Source: Anderseniella sp963700885
Lineage (GTDB): Bacteria; Pseudomonadota; Alphaproteobacteria; Rhizobiales; Aestuariivirgaceae
Direction: 5' to 3'
Length of the DNA: 64,000 nt
Assembly: GCA_963700885.1 (NCBI GenBank)
Contig: CAVOZJ010000002.1
Span: 124,001 to 188,000, forward strand
Made by a program: the position numbers and the translations under genes. This document shows positions 47,218 through 56,605 of this stretch, piece by piece. The notes beneath the pieces are model-generated. The model had not been told where the DNA came from. It saw only the letters and a list, made by a program, of their open reading frames with translations, and made no database searches. Numbering within the stretch: the stretch's first letter is position 1; each line of letters starts with the position of its first letter.

Positions 47218-48690
47218 ATGACCCAGATCCGAAAATCCATCCGTTTCATGCTCAATGACAAGGTTGTGGAACTGGACAAGGTGGCGGCTGCCGATACCCT
47301 GCTGGATTTCCTGCGCCTCGAACAGCGCCTGTGCGGCAGCAAGGAAGGTTGCGCCGAAGGCGACTGTGGCGCGTGCACGGTGCTGGTCGGCCGCCTGGCC
47401 GGCGGCAGGCTGGTCTATGAAACCGTCAACAGCTGCATCCGTTTTACAGGCTCGCTGGATGCCTGCCACGTGGTGACGATTGAGCACCTGCGCGGCAAGA
47501 ACGGATCGCTGCACCCGGTACAGCAGGCCATGGTGGACATGCATGGCAGCCAGTGCGGCTTCTGCACACCGGGCATCGTGATGTCGCTTTATGCGTTGTG
47601 GATGTCGAACCTCAACCCGGCAAATGCCGACATTGAAAAATCCCTGCAGGGAAACCTGTGCCGCTGCACCGGCTATGAAGCCATCATCAGGGCAGGCCTT
47701 GCAGCCGCCGCCGAAGGGGGCCAGGACAACGACGTCCTGGTGCGTGAACGCGACAGCGTGACAGCGGCCCTGAAGCGGCTGTCGGACGGCGCACGTATCG
47801 AGATGGGGCCCGGTGACGGGCGCTTCGTTGTGCCTGCCTGCGTGGATGACCTGGCGCAGGTGCGTGCGGCCAATCCGGGGTCAGTGATTGTCGCCGGGGC
47901 CACCGATGTCGGTCTGTGGGTCACCAAGTTGATGCGGCCGATTGCACCGGCGATCTTCATCGGCCATCTCGAAGAGTTGCACCGGATCAGCGAAACGGCC
48001 GCCGGCTTCACGATTGGCGCGTGCGTGACATACACCGAATTCCAGGATGCCGTCGCGAAACATTTTCCGCAGATGGCGGGCTACTGGAACCGCATTGGCG
48101 GCGAACAGGTGCGCAATATGGGCACGGTTGGCGGCAATGTGGCGAACGGCTCGCCGATCGGGGATACGCCACCGGCGCTAATCGCGCTTGGCGCCACGGT
48201 GACGCTGCGCAAGGGCGACGAACGGCGGACGCTGCCGGTTGAAGAATTTTTCATCGATTACGGCAAACAGGACCGGCAAACCGGCGACTTCGTGGAATCG
48301 CTGCATGTTCCGCACCTGGCGGAAGACTGCCGGTTCGCTGCCTACAAGGTGACCAAGCGGCGTGATGAAGACATTTCCGCAGTTGCTGCGGCCTTTCGCT
48401 TACAGGTTGTCGACGGCAAGGTCACCGAGGCAGTCATCGCCTATGGCGGCATGGCAGCCACGCCGAAGCGGGCCAGGACAGTGGAAAGCCTGCTCACCGG
48501 CAAGCCTTGGACAGCACAGTCAGTCGCGGCGGCCGAAGCCGGTTTCGCCGACGACTTTGCGCCAATCGGCGACTGGCGCGCATCGGCTGAATACCGGGCG
48601 CTGGTGGCCCGCAGGCTGCTGAAGCGGTTTTTCCTTGAAACAACGCAGCCGCACGAGACTTGCGTGCTTGTGCGTGAAGCGGTGGCCTGA
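47218..48690 (+). CDS. xdhA: Xanthine dehydrogenase small subunit (2Fe-2S and FAD)
   Basis: Electron-transfer subunit of 490 residues. The first cluster motif is CGSKEGCAEGDCGACTVLVG, the second is GSQCGFCTPGIVMSLYALW with GNLCRCTGYEAI. The FAD-binding middle domain has AGATDVGLWVTKL and GTVGGNVANGSPIGDTPPAL, and the CO-dehydrogenase flavoprotein C-terminal domain follows. It lies five bases after hiuH and eight ahead of xdhB. Confidence 0.96.
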   Translation: MTQIRKSIRFMLNDKVVELDKVAAADTLLDFLRLEQRLCGSKEGCAEGDCGACTVLVGRLAGGRLVYETVNSCIRFTGSLDACHVVTIEHLRGKNGSLHPVQQAMVDMHGSQCGFCTPGIVMSLYALWMSNLNPANADIEKSLQGNLCRCTGYEAIIRAGLAAAAEGGQDNDVLVRERDSVTAALKRLSDGARIEMGPGDGRFVVPACVDDLAQVRAANPGSVIVAGATDVGLWVTKLMRPIAPAIFIGHLEELHRISETAAGFTIGACVTYTEFQDAVAKHFPQMAGYWNRIGGEQVRNMGTVGGNVANGSPIGDTPPALIALGATVTLRKGDERRTLPVEEFFIDYGKQDRQTGDFVESLHVPHLAEDCRFAAYKVTKRRDEDISAVAAAFRLQVVDGKVTEAVIAYGGMAATPKRARTVESLLTGKPWTAQSVAAAEAGFADDFAPIGDWRASAEYRALVARRLLKRFFLETTQPHETCVLVREAVA

Positions 48691-48697
48691 AACAATC

Positions 48698-51022
48698 ATG
48701 ACCCGGCACGCGAAAATTGATGGTGGAGTACACGTGGAGCAGCATCACGATTCTGCGCACAAGCATGTCACGGGCAGCGCCGGCTACATCGACGACATGG
48801 CTGCTCCCGAAGGCCTGCTGCATGCCTATCTTGGCCTGTCGTCGATCGCGCATGGCGAAGTCGTGAGCATGGACCTGTCCGCCGTTGAAGCCGCGCCGGG
48901 TGTTGTCGGGGTACTGATGGGCGATGACATTCCCGGCGACAATGATGTCAGCCCGACAGGCAAACACGATGATCCGGTGTTTGCGAACACGGTGGAGTTT
49001 CATGGTCAGCCGATATTTGCAGTGGTGGCTGAAACCAGAACAGCGGCCCGCAATGCGGCAGCGCTGGCTAAGGTTGAATACGATGCAAAACCGCATTTCA
49101 CCGATGTGGCCGATGCTCGTGCCGCCGGTTATCCGATGGTGACAGAACCACTGACGCTGAAGCGGGGCGATGCCGCCAGCGCGCTTGAAGCTGCGCCGCG
49201 GCGCATCCGGGGCGAGATGCGGGTTGGCGGGCAGGATCATTTCTATCTTGAAGGTCATATCGCGCTGGCAGTTCCCGGCGAGGATGACGAGGTGACGGTG
49301 TTTTCGTCAACCCAGCACCCGAGCGAGGTGCAACACATGGTTGCCCATGTCCTGGGCGTTGCCTCCAATGCGGTTACGGTGAACGTCCGCCGCATGGGTG
49401 GCGCGTTTGGCGGCAAGGAAACCCAGTCCAACCTGTTTGCCGCGGTCGCCGCGGTTGCAGCAAAGAAATACAACCGGGCCGTCAAGATCCGGCCCGACCG
49501 GGACGATGACATGATGGCAACCGGCAAGCGGCATGACTTCCTGGTTGAATATGACGTGGGCTTTGACGATGCAGGCGTGATTTCCGCCGTCAGCGCAAAC
49601 TTCGCGGCACGCTGCGGCAACTCGGCCGACCTGTCCGGCCCGGTAACCGACCGGGCGCTTTTCCATGCAGACAACTGCTATTATCTTGACAATGTGCTGC
49701 TGCAGTCACAGCCGCTCAAAACCAATACCGTGTCCAACACGGCGTTTCGCGGGTTCGGCGGCCCGCAGGGCATGGTGGGCGGCGAACGCATGATCGAGGA
49801 AATTGCCTATGCGCTTGGCAAGGACCCGCTCGAGATCCGCAAGGCGAACTTCTATGGTGGTGAAGGGCGCAACATCACGCCGTATCATCAGCGCGTGGAC
49901 GACAACATCATTGCACGGCTGGTGGATGAACTGGAGGCCTCCAGCGACTATGCAGCCCGGCGCAAGGCGGTGCTGGCCTTCAACGGCAAGAACAATGTCG
50001 TGCGCAAGGGCATCGCCCTGACGCCTGTAAAGTTTGGCATCTCCTTCACGGCCACCTGGTACAACCAGGCAGGCGCGCTGGTGCACATCTATACCGACGG
50101 CTCGATCCACCTGAACCATGGCGGAACGGAAATGGGGCAGGGCCTGAACACCAAGGTCGCGCAGGTTCTGGCCGACGAGTTCCAGGTTGACCTGCGGCAT
50201 GTAAAGATCACGGCTACCCACACCGGCAAGGTTCCAAACACCTCGGCAACGGCGGCGTCTTCCGGTTCGGACCTCAACGGAATGGCGGCCGCCGATGCCG
50301 CCCGGCAAATCAAGGTGAGGCTGGTCGAGTTTGCCTGTGAAGGCCACGGTGTCACGCCGGACCAGGTGGTGTTTGAACCCAACATGGTGCTTGTGGGCAA
50401 CCAGCGCATACCGTTTCCTGACTTCATCCGGTCGGCCTACATGGCGCGCATACAACTGTCAGCGGCGGGTTTCTACAAGACTCCGGACATTCACTGGGAC
50501 CGGCAGGCAGGCACGGGCCGGCCATTTTACTATTTTGCCTATGGCGCGGCGGTGTCGGAGGTCAGCATCGACACGCTGACCGGCGAATACCAGGTAGACC
50601 GGGTTGATATTCTTCACGATGCGGGCCGCTCGCTCAATCCGGCGCTGGACATTGGCCAGATCGAGGGCGGTTTCGTGCAGGGAATGGGCTGGCTGACCAC
50701 AGAAGAACTGTGGTGGGACGAAGAGGGCCGTCTGCGCACCCATGCGCCTTCCACCTACAAAATTCCACTGGCATCCGACCGACCGCGGATTTTCAACGTC
50801 GCCCTGGCCGACTGGTCGGAAAACCACGAGATGACCATCCGGCGGTCCAAGGCAGTGGGAGAACCACCCCTGATGCTGGCAATCTCCGTGCTTGAGGCGC
50901 TGTCCATGGCAGTGGCGTCAGCGGCCGGTTACAGTGTCTGTCCGAAACTCGATGCCCCGGCAACACCGGAGCGGGTTCTGCTGGCGTTTGAACGCCTGTC
51001 AGCAGAAGCTGGAAAGGTCTGA
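48698..51022 (+). CDS. xdhB: Xanthine dehydrogenase large (molybdopterin) subunit
   Basis: Catalytic subunit of 774 residues that oxidises hypoxanthine and xanthine to urate. Marks are TGSAGYIDDMAAPEGLLHAY, GGQDHFYLEGHIALAVPG, the Moco-binding RRMGGAFGGKETQSN, the substrate arginine in NTAFRGFGGPQGM, NHGGTEMGQGLNTKVAQVLA, and the catalytic glutamate in KAVGEPPLMLAISVLEAL. ATG at 48698 begins MTRHAKIDGGVHVEQHHDSA; the earlier open frame overlaps xdhA and is not conserved. Confidence 0.96.
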   Translation: MTRHAKIDGGVHVEQHHDSAHKHVTGSAGYIDDMAAPEGLLHAYLGLSSIAHGEVVSMDLSAVEAAPGVVGVLMGDDIPGDNDVSPTGKHDDPVFANTVEFHGQPIFAVVAETRTAARNAAALAKVEYDAKPHFTDVADARAAGYPMVTEPLTLKRGDAASALEAAPRRIRGEMRVGGQDHFYLEGHIALAVPGEDDEVTVFSSTQHPSEVQHMVAHVLGVASNAVTVNVRRMGGAFGGKETQSNLFAAVAAVAAKKYNRAVKIRPDRDDDMMATGKRHDFLVEYDVGFDDAGVISAVSANFAARCGNSADLSGPVTDRALFHADNCYYLDNVLLQSQPLKTNTVSNTAFRGFGGPQGMVGGERMIEEIAYALGKDPLEIRKANFYGGEGRNITPYHQRVDDNIIARLVDELEASSDYAARRKAVLAFNGKNNVVRKGIALTPVKFGISFTATWYNQAGALVHIYTDGSIHLNHGGTEMGQGLNTKVAQVLADEFQVDLRHVKITATHTGKVPNTSATAASSGSDLNGMAAADAARQIKVRLVEFACEGHGVTPDQVVFEPNMVLVGNQRIPFPDFIRSAYMARIQLSAAGFYKTPDIHWDRQAGTGRPFYYFAYGAAVSEVSIDTLTGEYQVDRVDILHDAGRSLNPALDIGQIEGGFVQGMGWLTTEELWWDEEGRLRTHAPSTYKIPLASDRPRIFNVALADWSENHEMTIRRSKAVGEPPLMLAISVLEALSMAVASAAGYSVCPKLDAPATPERVLLAFERLSAEAGKV

Positions 51023-51025
51023 ACA

Positions 51026-51892
51026 ATGTACCGCTATCGCCATGACATCTGGTTGTTTGCACGCCGCGGCGGGCCGTTTGTGCTGGTGAACGTCGACGCT
51101 GCCGAGGGCTCGGCGCCGCGTGATGCCGGTGCGTGGATGCTGGTATCGCCGGAACGGGTGTTCCGCACCATCGGCGGCGGCCAGCTGGAAAAACTGGCAA
51201 TCGAGCGGGCGCGGGAACTTATCGTATCAGGCGACATGAAGCCCGTGCCGATGAAAATCCCGCTGGGGCCCGCGATCGGGCAATGCTGCGGCGGGTCAGT
51301 AACCGTGTCGCTGAAACTGCTCGCCGATACGGAGATTGACCGGGTTGCGGCAAGCCTGGACGAGGAATTTGAGAGCCTGCCACACGTTTACGTGTTTGGA
51401 GCCGGCCACGTCGGCAACGCCTTGTGCGAGGCGTTGAGCCTGATGCCTGTCAGGCCGGTTCTGGTGGATACCCGCGATGCTGAGTTGCGCGATGCCCCTC
51501 CGGGCGTTGAAACCAGGTTGGTTGCCTTGCCTGAAGCCGTGGTGCGCAACGCGGTACCGGGCAGTGCCTACGTCATTGTTACCCATGACCATTCGCTGGA
51601 CTTCCTGATTGCGAGGGAAGCACTGGCGCGAAGTGACTCGAGCTATGTCGGCATGATCGGATCGAAAACCAAACTCGCCTCGTTTCGGAACTGGATCAGG
51701 CGCGATGGCGAAGACACAGCGAGTATTGACCGGCTGGTGTGTCCGATCGGCGGATCGGGAGTTCGCGACAAGCGGCCCGAGGTAATTGCGGCCCTGGTGG
51801 CGGCTGAACTGGTCCGGCACGTGCTGGCATCGGGTCAGGGCGCTGTTGTGGAGAAACCGGCGCAACTGAAAATAGTGGGAGGTGATACATGA
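51026..51892 (+). CDS. xdhC: Xanthine dehydrogenase accessory protein XdhC
   Basis: Molybdenum-cofactor chaperone that sulfurates and inserts Moco into XdhB. The 288 residues have the N-terminal block VLVNVDAAEGSAPRDAGAWM, then TIGGGQLEKLAIERAREL, the conserved GQCCGGSV, and a Rossmann half VYVFGAGHVGNALCEALSLM ending in SYVGMIGSKTKLASFRN and IGGSGVRDKRPEVIAALVAA. The stop overlaps the transporter ATPase start (ATGA). Confidence 0.95.
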   Translation: MYRYRHDIWLFARRGGPFVLVNVDAAEGSAPRDAGAWMLVSPERVFRTIGGGQLEKLAIERARELIVSGDMKPVPMKIPLGPAIGQCCGGSVTVSLKLLADTEIDRVAASLDEEFESLPHVYVFGAGHVGNALCEALSLMPVRPVLVDTRDAELRDAPPGVETRLVALPEAVVRNAVPGSAYVIVTHDHSLDFLIAREALARSDSSYVGMIGSKTKLASFRNWIRRDGEDTASIDRLVCPIGGSGVRDKRPEVIAALVAAELVRHVLASGQGAVVEKPAQLKIVGGDT

Positions 51893-53448
51893 ACGACAGT
51901 GTTGCACATCGTATCGAACTCAGGGGCATCACCAAGGCATTCCCCGGCGTGCTGGCGAACGACGCCGTGAGTTTCAAGGTCAGGCCTGGTGAAATCCATG
52001 CCCTGCTGGGTGAAAACGGGGCCGGCAAGTCGACGCTGGTGAAGATGATTTACGGCATCATGCAACCGGATGCCGGGGAAATTGTCTGGGACGACAAACC
52101 GGTCACGGTTGCCAGTCCAAGGGCCGCCCGGAAAATGGGCGTCGGCATGGTGTTCCAGCATTTTTCGTTGTTCGAGGCGATGACGGTGCTGGAAAATATT
52201 GCGCTTGGTATGGACGGTTCATTGTCCCAGTCGAGTCTCGAAGCAAAAATCCGGGAAGTGCTGCACACCTACGACCTGAAGCTGGAACCGCACCGGGTTG
52301 TCAGCACCCTCAGTGTCGGCGAGCGTCAGCGTATTGAAATTGTGCGCGCCCTGCTGCTTGAACCGCGGCTTTTGATCATGGATGAACCGACGTCGGTCCT
52401 GACCCCACAGGAAGTGGGGCAATTGTTCGAGACACTGCGCAAGCTGTCCAAAACAGGATGTTCGATACTCTATATTTCCCACAAGCTGCATGAAATCAGG
52501 GACCTTTGCGAAGCGGCGACCATTCTGCGGGGCGGCAAGGTTGTGGGGCAATGTGATCCACGCAAGGAAACGCCGAAATCCATGGCTGAAATGATGATCG
52601 GCGGCAATCTGAAGCAGATCAGCAAAGCCAAGACACGAGAGTTTGGCAAGGACCGGTTTGTTGCCGACGGGCTGACTGTTGCGGGCGAAGGCGACTTCGG
52701 TGTGGCGCTGGATGATATCTGCTTCAGGGTTCGCGCAGGCGAGATTTTCGGCATTGCAGGAGTGGCCGGCAATGGCCAGAACGAGCTGCTGCTGGCCCTG
52801 AGCGGCGAACAGCCGTCCGCGAATGGAAATGCCATACAGCTCGACGGTCAGCCGATTGCTGCAATGGATGCGACAGGCAGGCGAAACCTGGGACTGTGCG
52901 CGGTGCCGGAAGAACGCAACGGCCACGGTGCAGTGGTCGATTTCAGCCTGACGGACAACTCCATTCTGACGGCGCGGGAAAGAATGGGCCTGGCAAGCAA
53001 CGGTATTCTGAAAGGCCGTGCGGCGGCGAGCTATACACGCAAGGTGATTGATGACTTTGCGGTCAAGACCACGGGGCCGGGTTCGCTTGCCAGTTCACTG
53101 TCAGGCGGAAACTTGCAGAAATTCATAATGGGCCGCGAAATACTGCAGGATCCGGAAGTGCTCATCGTTTCACAGCCGACCTGGGGAGTTGATGCCGGGG
53201 CTGCCGCCGCCATTCACCAGTCGATTGTCGACCTGGCGGAGAACGGTTCGGCCATCGTGGTGATTTCCCAGGACCTGGACGAGCTTCTGGCGATTTCCGA
53301 CCGCATGGCAGTCATCAATGAGGGCCGGTTGTCCAAGACACTGAATGTTGGTGAAGCGTCCATCGATGAAATCGGGCTGCTGATGGGTGGTGTTCACGGT
53401 GACCCGTTTGCAACAGCGGAAATGACGGAGGCGGTCCATGTTCATTGA
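51889..53448 (+). CDS. Purine/nucleoside ABC transporter ATPase (two ABC domains)
   Basis: ATPase of a BMP-type (NupABC/YufNOPQ-like) importer, 519 residues with two ABC cassettes. The first has LLGENGAGKSTLVKMIYGIM, FQHFSLFEAMTVLENIALG, LSVGERQRIEIVRALLLEP and LLIMDEPTSVLTPQEVGQL. The second has a modified loop GIAGVAGNGQNELLLALSGE, then LSGGNLQKFIMGREILQDPE and SQPTWGVDAGAAAAIHQSIV, the usual degenerate site. Position after xdhC implies uptake of purines or nucleosides. It overlaps the next gene by eleven bases. Confidence 0.92.
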   Translation: MNDSVAHRIELRGITKAFPGVLANDAVSFKVRPGEIHALLGENGAGKSTLVKMIYGIMQPDAGEIVWDDKPVTVASPRAARKMGVGMVFQHFSLFEAMTVLENIALGMDGSLSQSSLEAKIREVLHTYDLKLEPHRVVSTLSVGERQRIEIVRALLLEPRLLIMDEPTSVLTPQEVGQLFETLRKLSKTGCSILYISHKLHEIRDLCEAATILRGGKVVGQCDPRKETPKSMAEMMIGGNLKQISKAKTREFGKDRFVADGLTVAGEGDFGVALDDICFRVRAGEIFGIAGVAGNGQNELLLALSGEQPSANGNAIQLDGQPIAAMDATGRRNLGLCAVPEERNGHGAVVDFSLTDNSILTARERMGLASNGILKGRAAASYTRKVIDDFAVKTTGPGSLASSLSGGNLQKFIMGREILQDPEVLIVSQPTWGVDAGAAAAIHQSIVDLAENGSAIVVISQDLDELLAISDRMAVINEGRLSKTLNVGEASIDEIGLLMGGVHGDPFATAEMTEAVHVH

Positions 53449-54520
53449 ACTGGAAAAACGCAAGGAACCCAGCAGGGCAATGCTTTACCTGACGCCGGTG
53501 CTGGCGGTCATAGCGACGATGGTGGCCGGTGCGATCATATTCACGCTGATTGGCCATGACGGGCTGGGTGCGGTGCGGAAGATCTTTCTTGATCCGCTCC
53601 TGGACATCTACAAGTGGCAGGACCTGGGTGTAAAGGCGGCGCCGTTGATCCTGATCGCAGTCGGGCTGGCAATCGGGTTCAGGGCCAATGTCTGGAATAT
53701 TGGAGCAGAAGGCCAGTATGTCATGGGCGGCCTGGCCGGTACTGGAGTGGCGCTGGCGACATGGGGCATGACAGGCTGGTGGATCCTGCCTGTGATGTGC
53801 ATTGCCGGTATCGCAGGCGGGGCCGCTTACGCAGGCATCCCTGCACTTCTGAAAACCAGGTTCAATGTAAATGAGATCCTGTCCAGCCTGATGCTGACCT
53901 ATGTGGCGATCCAGGTTCTGTATTACCTGATGCGGGGGCCGTGGAAGGATCCTGAAGGGTTCAACTTTCCCCAGACGCGACTTTTCAGTGATGACCAGAT
54001 TCTGCCGACCGTCATATCAAACTCGGTGGTTCATCTGGGTGTGCCGCTGGCGCTTGTTGTCGCCATTGCGGCGTGGCTGGTGATGACGCGTTCGGTGTTC
54101 GGTTTTCAGATCAGGGTTGTCGGTGCGGCCCCGGCGGCAGCGCGTTATGGCGGGTTCAACTCCAAAAAGACCATCTGGGCAGCACTCCTGGCCAGCGGAG
54201 GCCTGGCGGGCTTTGCGGGCATTCTGGAAGCGGCCGGGCCGTTCGGCCAGATGGTCCCGCAATTTCCGACCGGATATGGTTTTACCGCGATCATCGTTGC
54301 CTTTCTGGGCCGCCTGCATCCAATCGGGATCGTCCTGGCAGGCGTCATACTGGCCGTAACCTATGTGGGGGGCGAACTGGCGCAATCGTCAATCGGACTG
54401 CCAAGTGCGGCGACCGGGGTGTTTCAGGCGATGATGCTGTTCTTTCTGCTGGCCACGGATGTTCTGGTGAAATATCGCGTCAAGCTGGCCTCTCCGGCCA
54501 GGGCAGGAGATGCGGCATGA
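53438..54520 (+). CDS. Purine/nucleoside ABC transporter permease (NupB/YufP-like)
   Basis: Inner-membrane permease of the BPD_transp_2 family, 360 residues. Typical blocks are GFRANVWNIGAEGQYVMGGL, NVNEILSSLMLTYVAIQVLY and GGLAGFAGILEAAGPFGQMV with FPTGYGFTAIIVAFLGRLHP. About nine membrane segments are visible. The stop overlaps the start of the next permease (ATGA). Confidence 0.92.
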   Translation: MFIELEKRKEPSRAMLYLTPVLAVIATMVAGAIIFTLIGHDGLGAVRKIFLDPLLDIYKWQDLGVKAAPLILIAVGLAIGFRANVWNIGAEGQYVMGGLAGTGVALATWGMTGWWILPVMCIAGIAGGAAYAGIPALLKTRFNVNEILSSLMLTYVAIQVLYYLMRGPWKDPEGFNFPQTRLFSDDQILPTVISNSVVHLGVPLALVVAIAAWLVMTRSVFGFQIRVVGAAPAAARYGGFNSKKTIWAALLASGGLAGFAGILEAAGPFGQMVPQFPTGYGFTAIIVAFLGRLHPIGIVLAGVILAVTYVGGELAQSSIGLPSAATGVFQAMMLFFLLATDVLVKYRVKLASPARAGDAA

Positions 54521-55440
54521 GCAGTTCCCTTCTGATTCCGATCCTGATGACCATTGTGGGCGCCGCGACGCCGATCCTGCTGGCCGCGCTTGGAGAGCTT
54601 GTTGTTGAAAAAAGCGGCGTGCTGAACCTTGGCGTCGAAGGCATGATGCTGATCGGTGCCGTAACCGGGTTCGCGGTAACCGCGACAACCGGGTCTGCAC
54701 CGCTTGGCGTGGTTGCCGCCATGATCACGGCAGCTGCATCGGCGGGCCTGTTCGGATTCCTGACCCTGACACTGACTGCCAACCAGGTTGCGACCGGCCT
54801 GGCGCTGACGATTTTTGGCATAGGCCTGTCTGCACTGGCCGGTGAAGGTTATGTCGGCAAGACGGTTGACGTGTTTGGTTCGGTGTTTCCGGCCTCGCTG
54901 GCTGAACATCCCGTCTGGCGGGTGATTTTCGGCTACAGCCCGCTGGTCTATCTGTCACTGGTGATCGTGGCGGCGGTCAGCTGGTTCCTGCGCAGGTCCA
55001 GGGCCGGACTGATCTTGCGGGCAGTGGGTGAATCTGATCTGTCAGCGCACTCGATTGGCTATTCGGTCATTGGTGTGCGTTACATGGCGGTGCTGTTCGG
55101 CGGCGCCATGGCAGGCATCGCCGGATGTTTCTATTCGCTGGTGCTGACGCCGATGTGGGCCGAGCAGCTCACCGCGGGACGCGGCTGGATTGCGCTGGCC
55201 CTGGTGGTGTTTGCCGGCTGGAGGCCCTTCCGGCTGCTGCTGGGCGCCTACCTGTTTGGCGCGGTCATGACACTGGAACTGCATGCCAAGGCCGCCGGGT
55301 TCTCGCTTGTTGCACCTGAATTCCTGGCTGCAATGCCATATCTCGCCACCATCGCGGTGCTGGCGATCATTTCGGCGCGAAAATCGGGAATGTCGCTCGC
55401 GCCTGCCTGCCTTGGCAAGCCGTTCAAACCAAGTACCTAA
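54517..55440 (+). CDS. Purine/nucleoside ABC transporter permease (NupC/YufQ-like)
   Basis: Second BPD_transp_2 permease, 307 residues. It has ILLAALGELVVEKSGVLNLG with VEGMMLIGAVTGFAVTATTG, LTANQVATGLALTIFGIGLS, AHSIGYSVIGVRYMAVLFGG and GRGWIALALVVFAGWRPFRL. A longer open frame upstream overlaps the first permease; ATG 54517 is the coupled start. The substrate-binding protein follows 25 bases later. Confidence 0.92.
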   Translation: MSSSLLIPILMTIVGAATPILLAALGELVVEKSGVLNLGVEGMMLIGAVTGFAVTATTGSAPLGVVAAMITAAASAGLFGFLTLTLTANQVATGLALTIFGIGLSALAGEGYVGKTVDVFGSVFPASLAEHPVWRVIFGYSPLVYLSLVIVAAVSWFLRRSRAGLILRAVGESDLSAHSIGYSVIGVRYMAVLFGGAMAGIAGCFYSLVLTPMWAEQLTAGRGWIALALVVFAGWRPFRLLLGAYLFGAVMTLELHAKAAGFSLVAPEFLAAMPYLATIAVLAIISARKSGMSLAPACLGKPFKPST

Positions 55441-55465
55441 ACATCAACCTCGGGAGGAGAAAACC

Positions 55466-56539
55466 ATGAAAACCCTGACAAGACGTACAATACTCAAGAC
55501 CACCGCGGCAGCAGGCGTGCTGCCGATCATCGGATCATCCGCGCTTGCCGCCGATCCGCTGAAGGCCGCCTTTGTCTACCTCGGGCCTATCGGTGACCAT
55601 GGCTGGACCTATGCCCACGAGCAGGGCCGGCAGGACGTGATCAAGAAATTCGGCGACAAGGTGCAGACCACGATCGTGGAAAACGTGTCCGAAGGACCGG
55701 ATTCGGAACGCGTCGTTCGCCGCCTTGCAGAAGAGGGCAACAACATTGTCTTCACGACTTCGTTCGGCTACATGAACCCGACACTGAAAGTAGCCAAGCG
55801 GTTCAAGGATGTTAAATTCGAACATGCAACCGGCTATCAACGCGCGCCCAACATGGCGACCTACAATGCGCGGTTCTACGAAGGCCGCGCCGTGTGCGGC
55901 ACGATTGCCGGTCACATGTCCAAATCAGGCGTTGCCGGCTACATTGCCTCGTTCCCGATTCCGGAAGTGCTGATGGGCATCAACGCCTTCACGCTGGCAG
56001 CCCGCAAGGTGAATCCAAAGTTCGAAACCAAGGTTCTGTGGGTTTCGACCTGGTATGATCCGGCGAAGGAAGCAGATGCCGCCAAGGCACTGATCGACCA
56101 GGGCGCTGACGTGATTGCGCAGCATACCGACTCACCCGCGGCACTCCAGACCTGCGAGCAACGCGGCCTGATGGCATTCGGCCAGGCCTGGGACATGTCC
56201 AACTTTGCGCCCAAGGCCCACCTGACAGCGATCGTCAATCGCTGGGGCCCCTACTACGTAGACCGTATCCAGAAGGTGCTGGATGGCACGTGGGAATCGA
56301 GCGACACCTGGTGGGGCTTCAAGGAAGGCGTGCTGGAAATGTCGCCCTACAACGAGGTTATTCCGGCAGACGTACAGGCAGCCGCCGAAGCCACGCGAAC
56401 GGGCATAATCGATGGCAGCGGAAACCCGTTTACCGGTCCGATCAATGACAATACCGGTAAGGAGCGGCTGGCATCCGGCGTGCTCGGCGATGGCGACCTG
56501 CACAAGATGGACTGGTATGTCGAAGGCGTGCAGAGCTGA
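55466..56539 (+). CDS. BMP-family (PnrA-like) purine/nucleoside-binding protein
   Basis: Periplasmic binding protein of 357 residues with a Tat-like signal (TRRTILKTTAAAGVLPIIGS). The mature domain has KAAFVYLGPIGDHGWTYAHE, NIVFTTSFGYMNPTLKVAKR, FEHATGYQRAPNMATYNARF and WVSTWYDPAKEADAAKALID, matching the PnrA/BmpA fold that binds purine nucleosides or bases. GGGAGGAG lies before the ATG. A rho-independent terminator follows the gene. Confidence 0.93.
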   Translation: MKTLTRRTILKTTAAAGVLPIIGSSALAADPLKAAFVYLGPIGDHGWTYAHEQGRQDVIKKFGDKVQTTIVENVSEGPDSERVVRRLAEEGNNIVFTTSFGYMNPTLKVAKRFKDVKFEHATGYQRAPNMATYNARFYEGRAVCGTIAGHMSKSGVAGYIASFPIPEVLMGINAFTLAARKVNPKFETKVLWVSTWYDPAKEADAAKALIDQGADVIAQHTDSPAALQTCEQRGLMAFGQAWDMSNFAPKAHLTAIVNRWGPYYVDRIQKVLDGTWESSDTWWGFKEGVLEMSPYNEVIPADVQAAAEATRTGIIDGSGNPFTGPINDNTGKERLASGVLGDGDLHKMDWYVEGVQS

Positions 56540-56569
56540 TACTGTTTCTGCGGATGGGATAAAAAGTGT

Positions 56570-56599
56570 AAACCGGACCAGGCGACTGGTCCGGTTTTT
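56570..56599. terminator. Rho-independent terminator after the purine transporter operon
   Basis: AAACCGGACCAG at 56570-56581 pairs perfectly with CTGGTCCGGTTT at 56586-56597 around a GCGA loop, and T continues to 56599. It ends the hiuH-xdh-transporter transcript. As the stem begins with A-residues, it could also stop the LysR gene coming from the other strand. Confidence 0.9.
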
Positions 56600-56605
56600 C
56601 CATCA

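Noticed and set aside
54073..54516. N-terminal extension of the second purine permease
   Set aside because: It overlaps the first permease out of frame; the coupled ATG at 54517 matches the family start.
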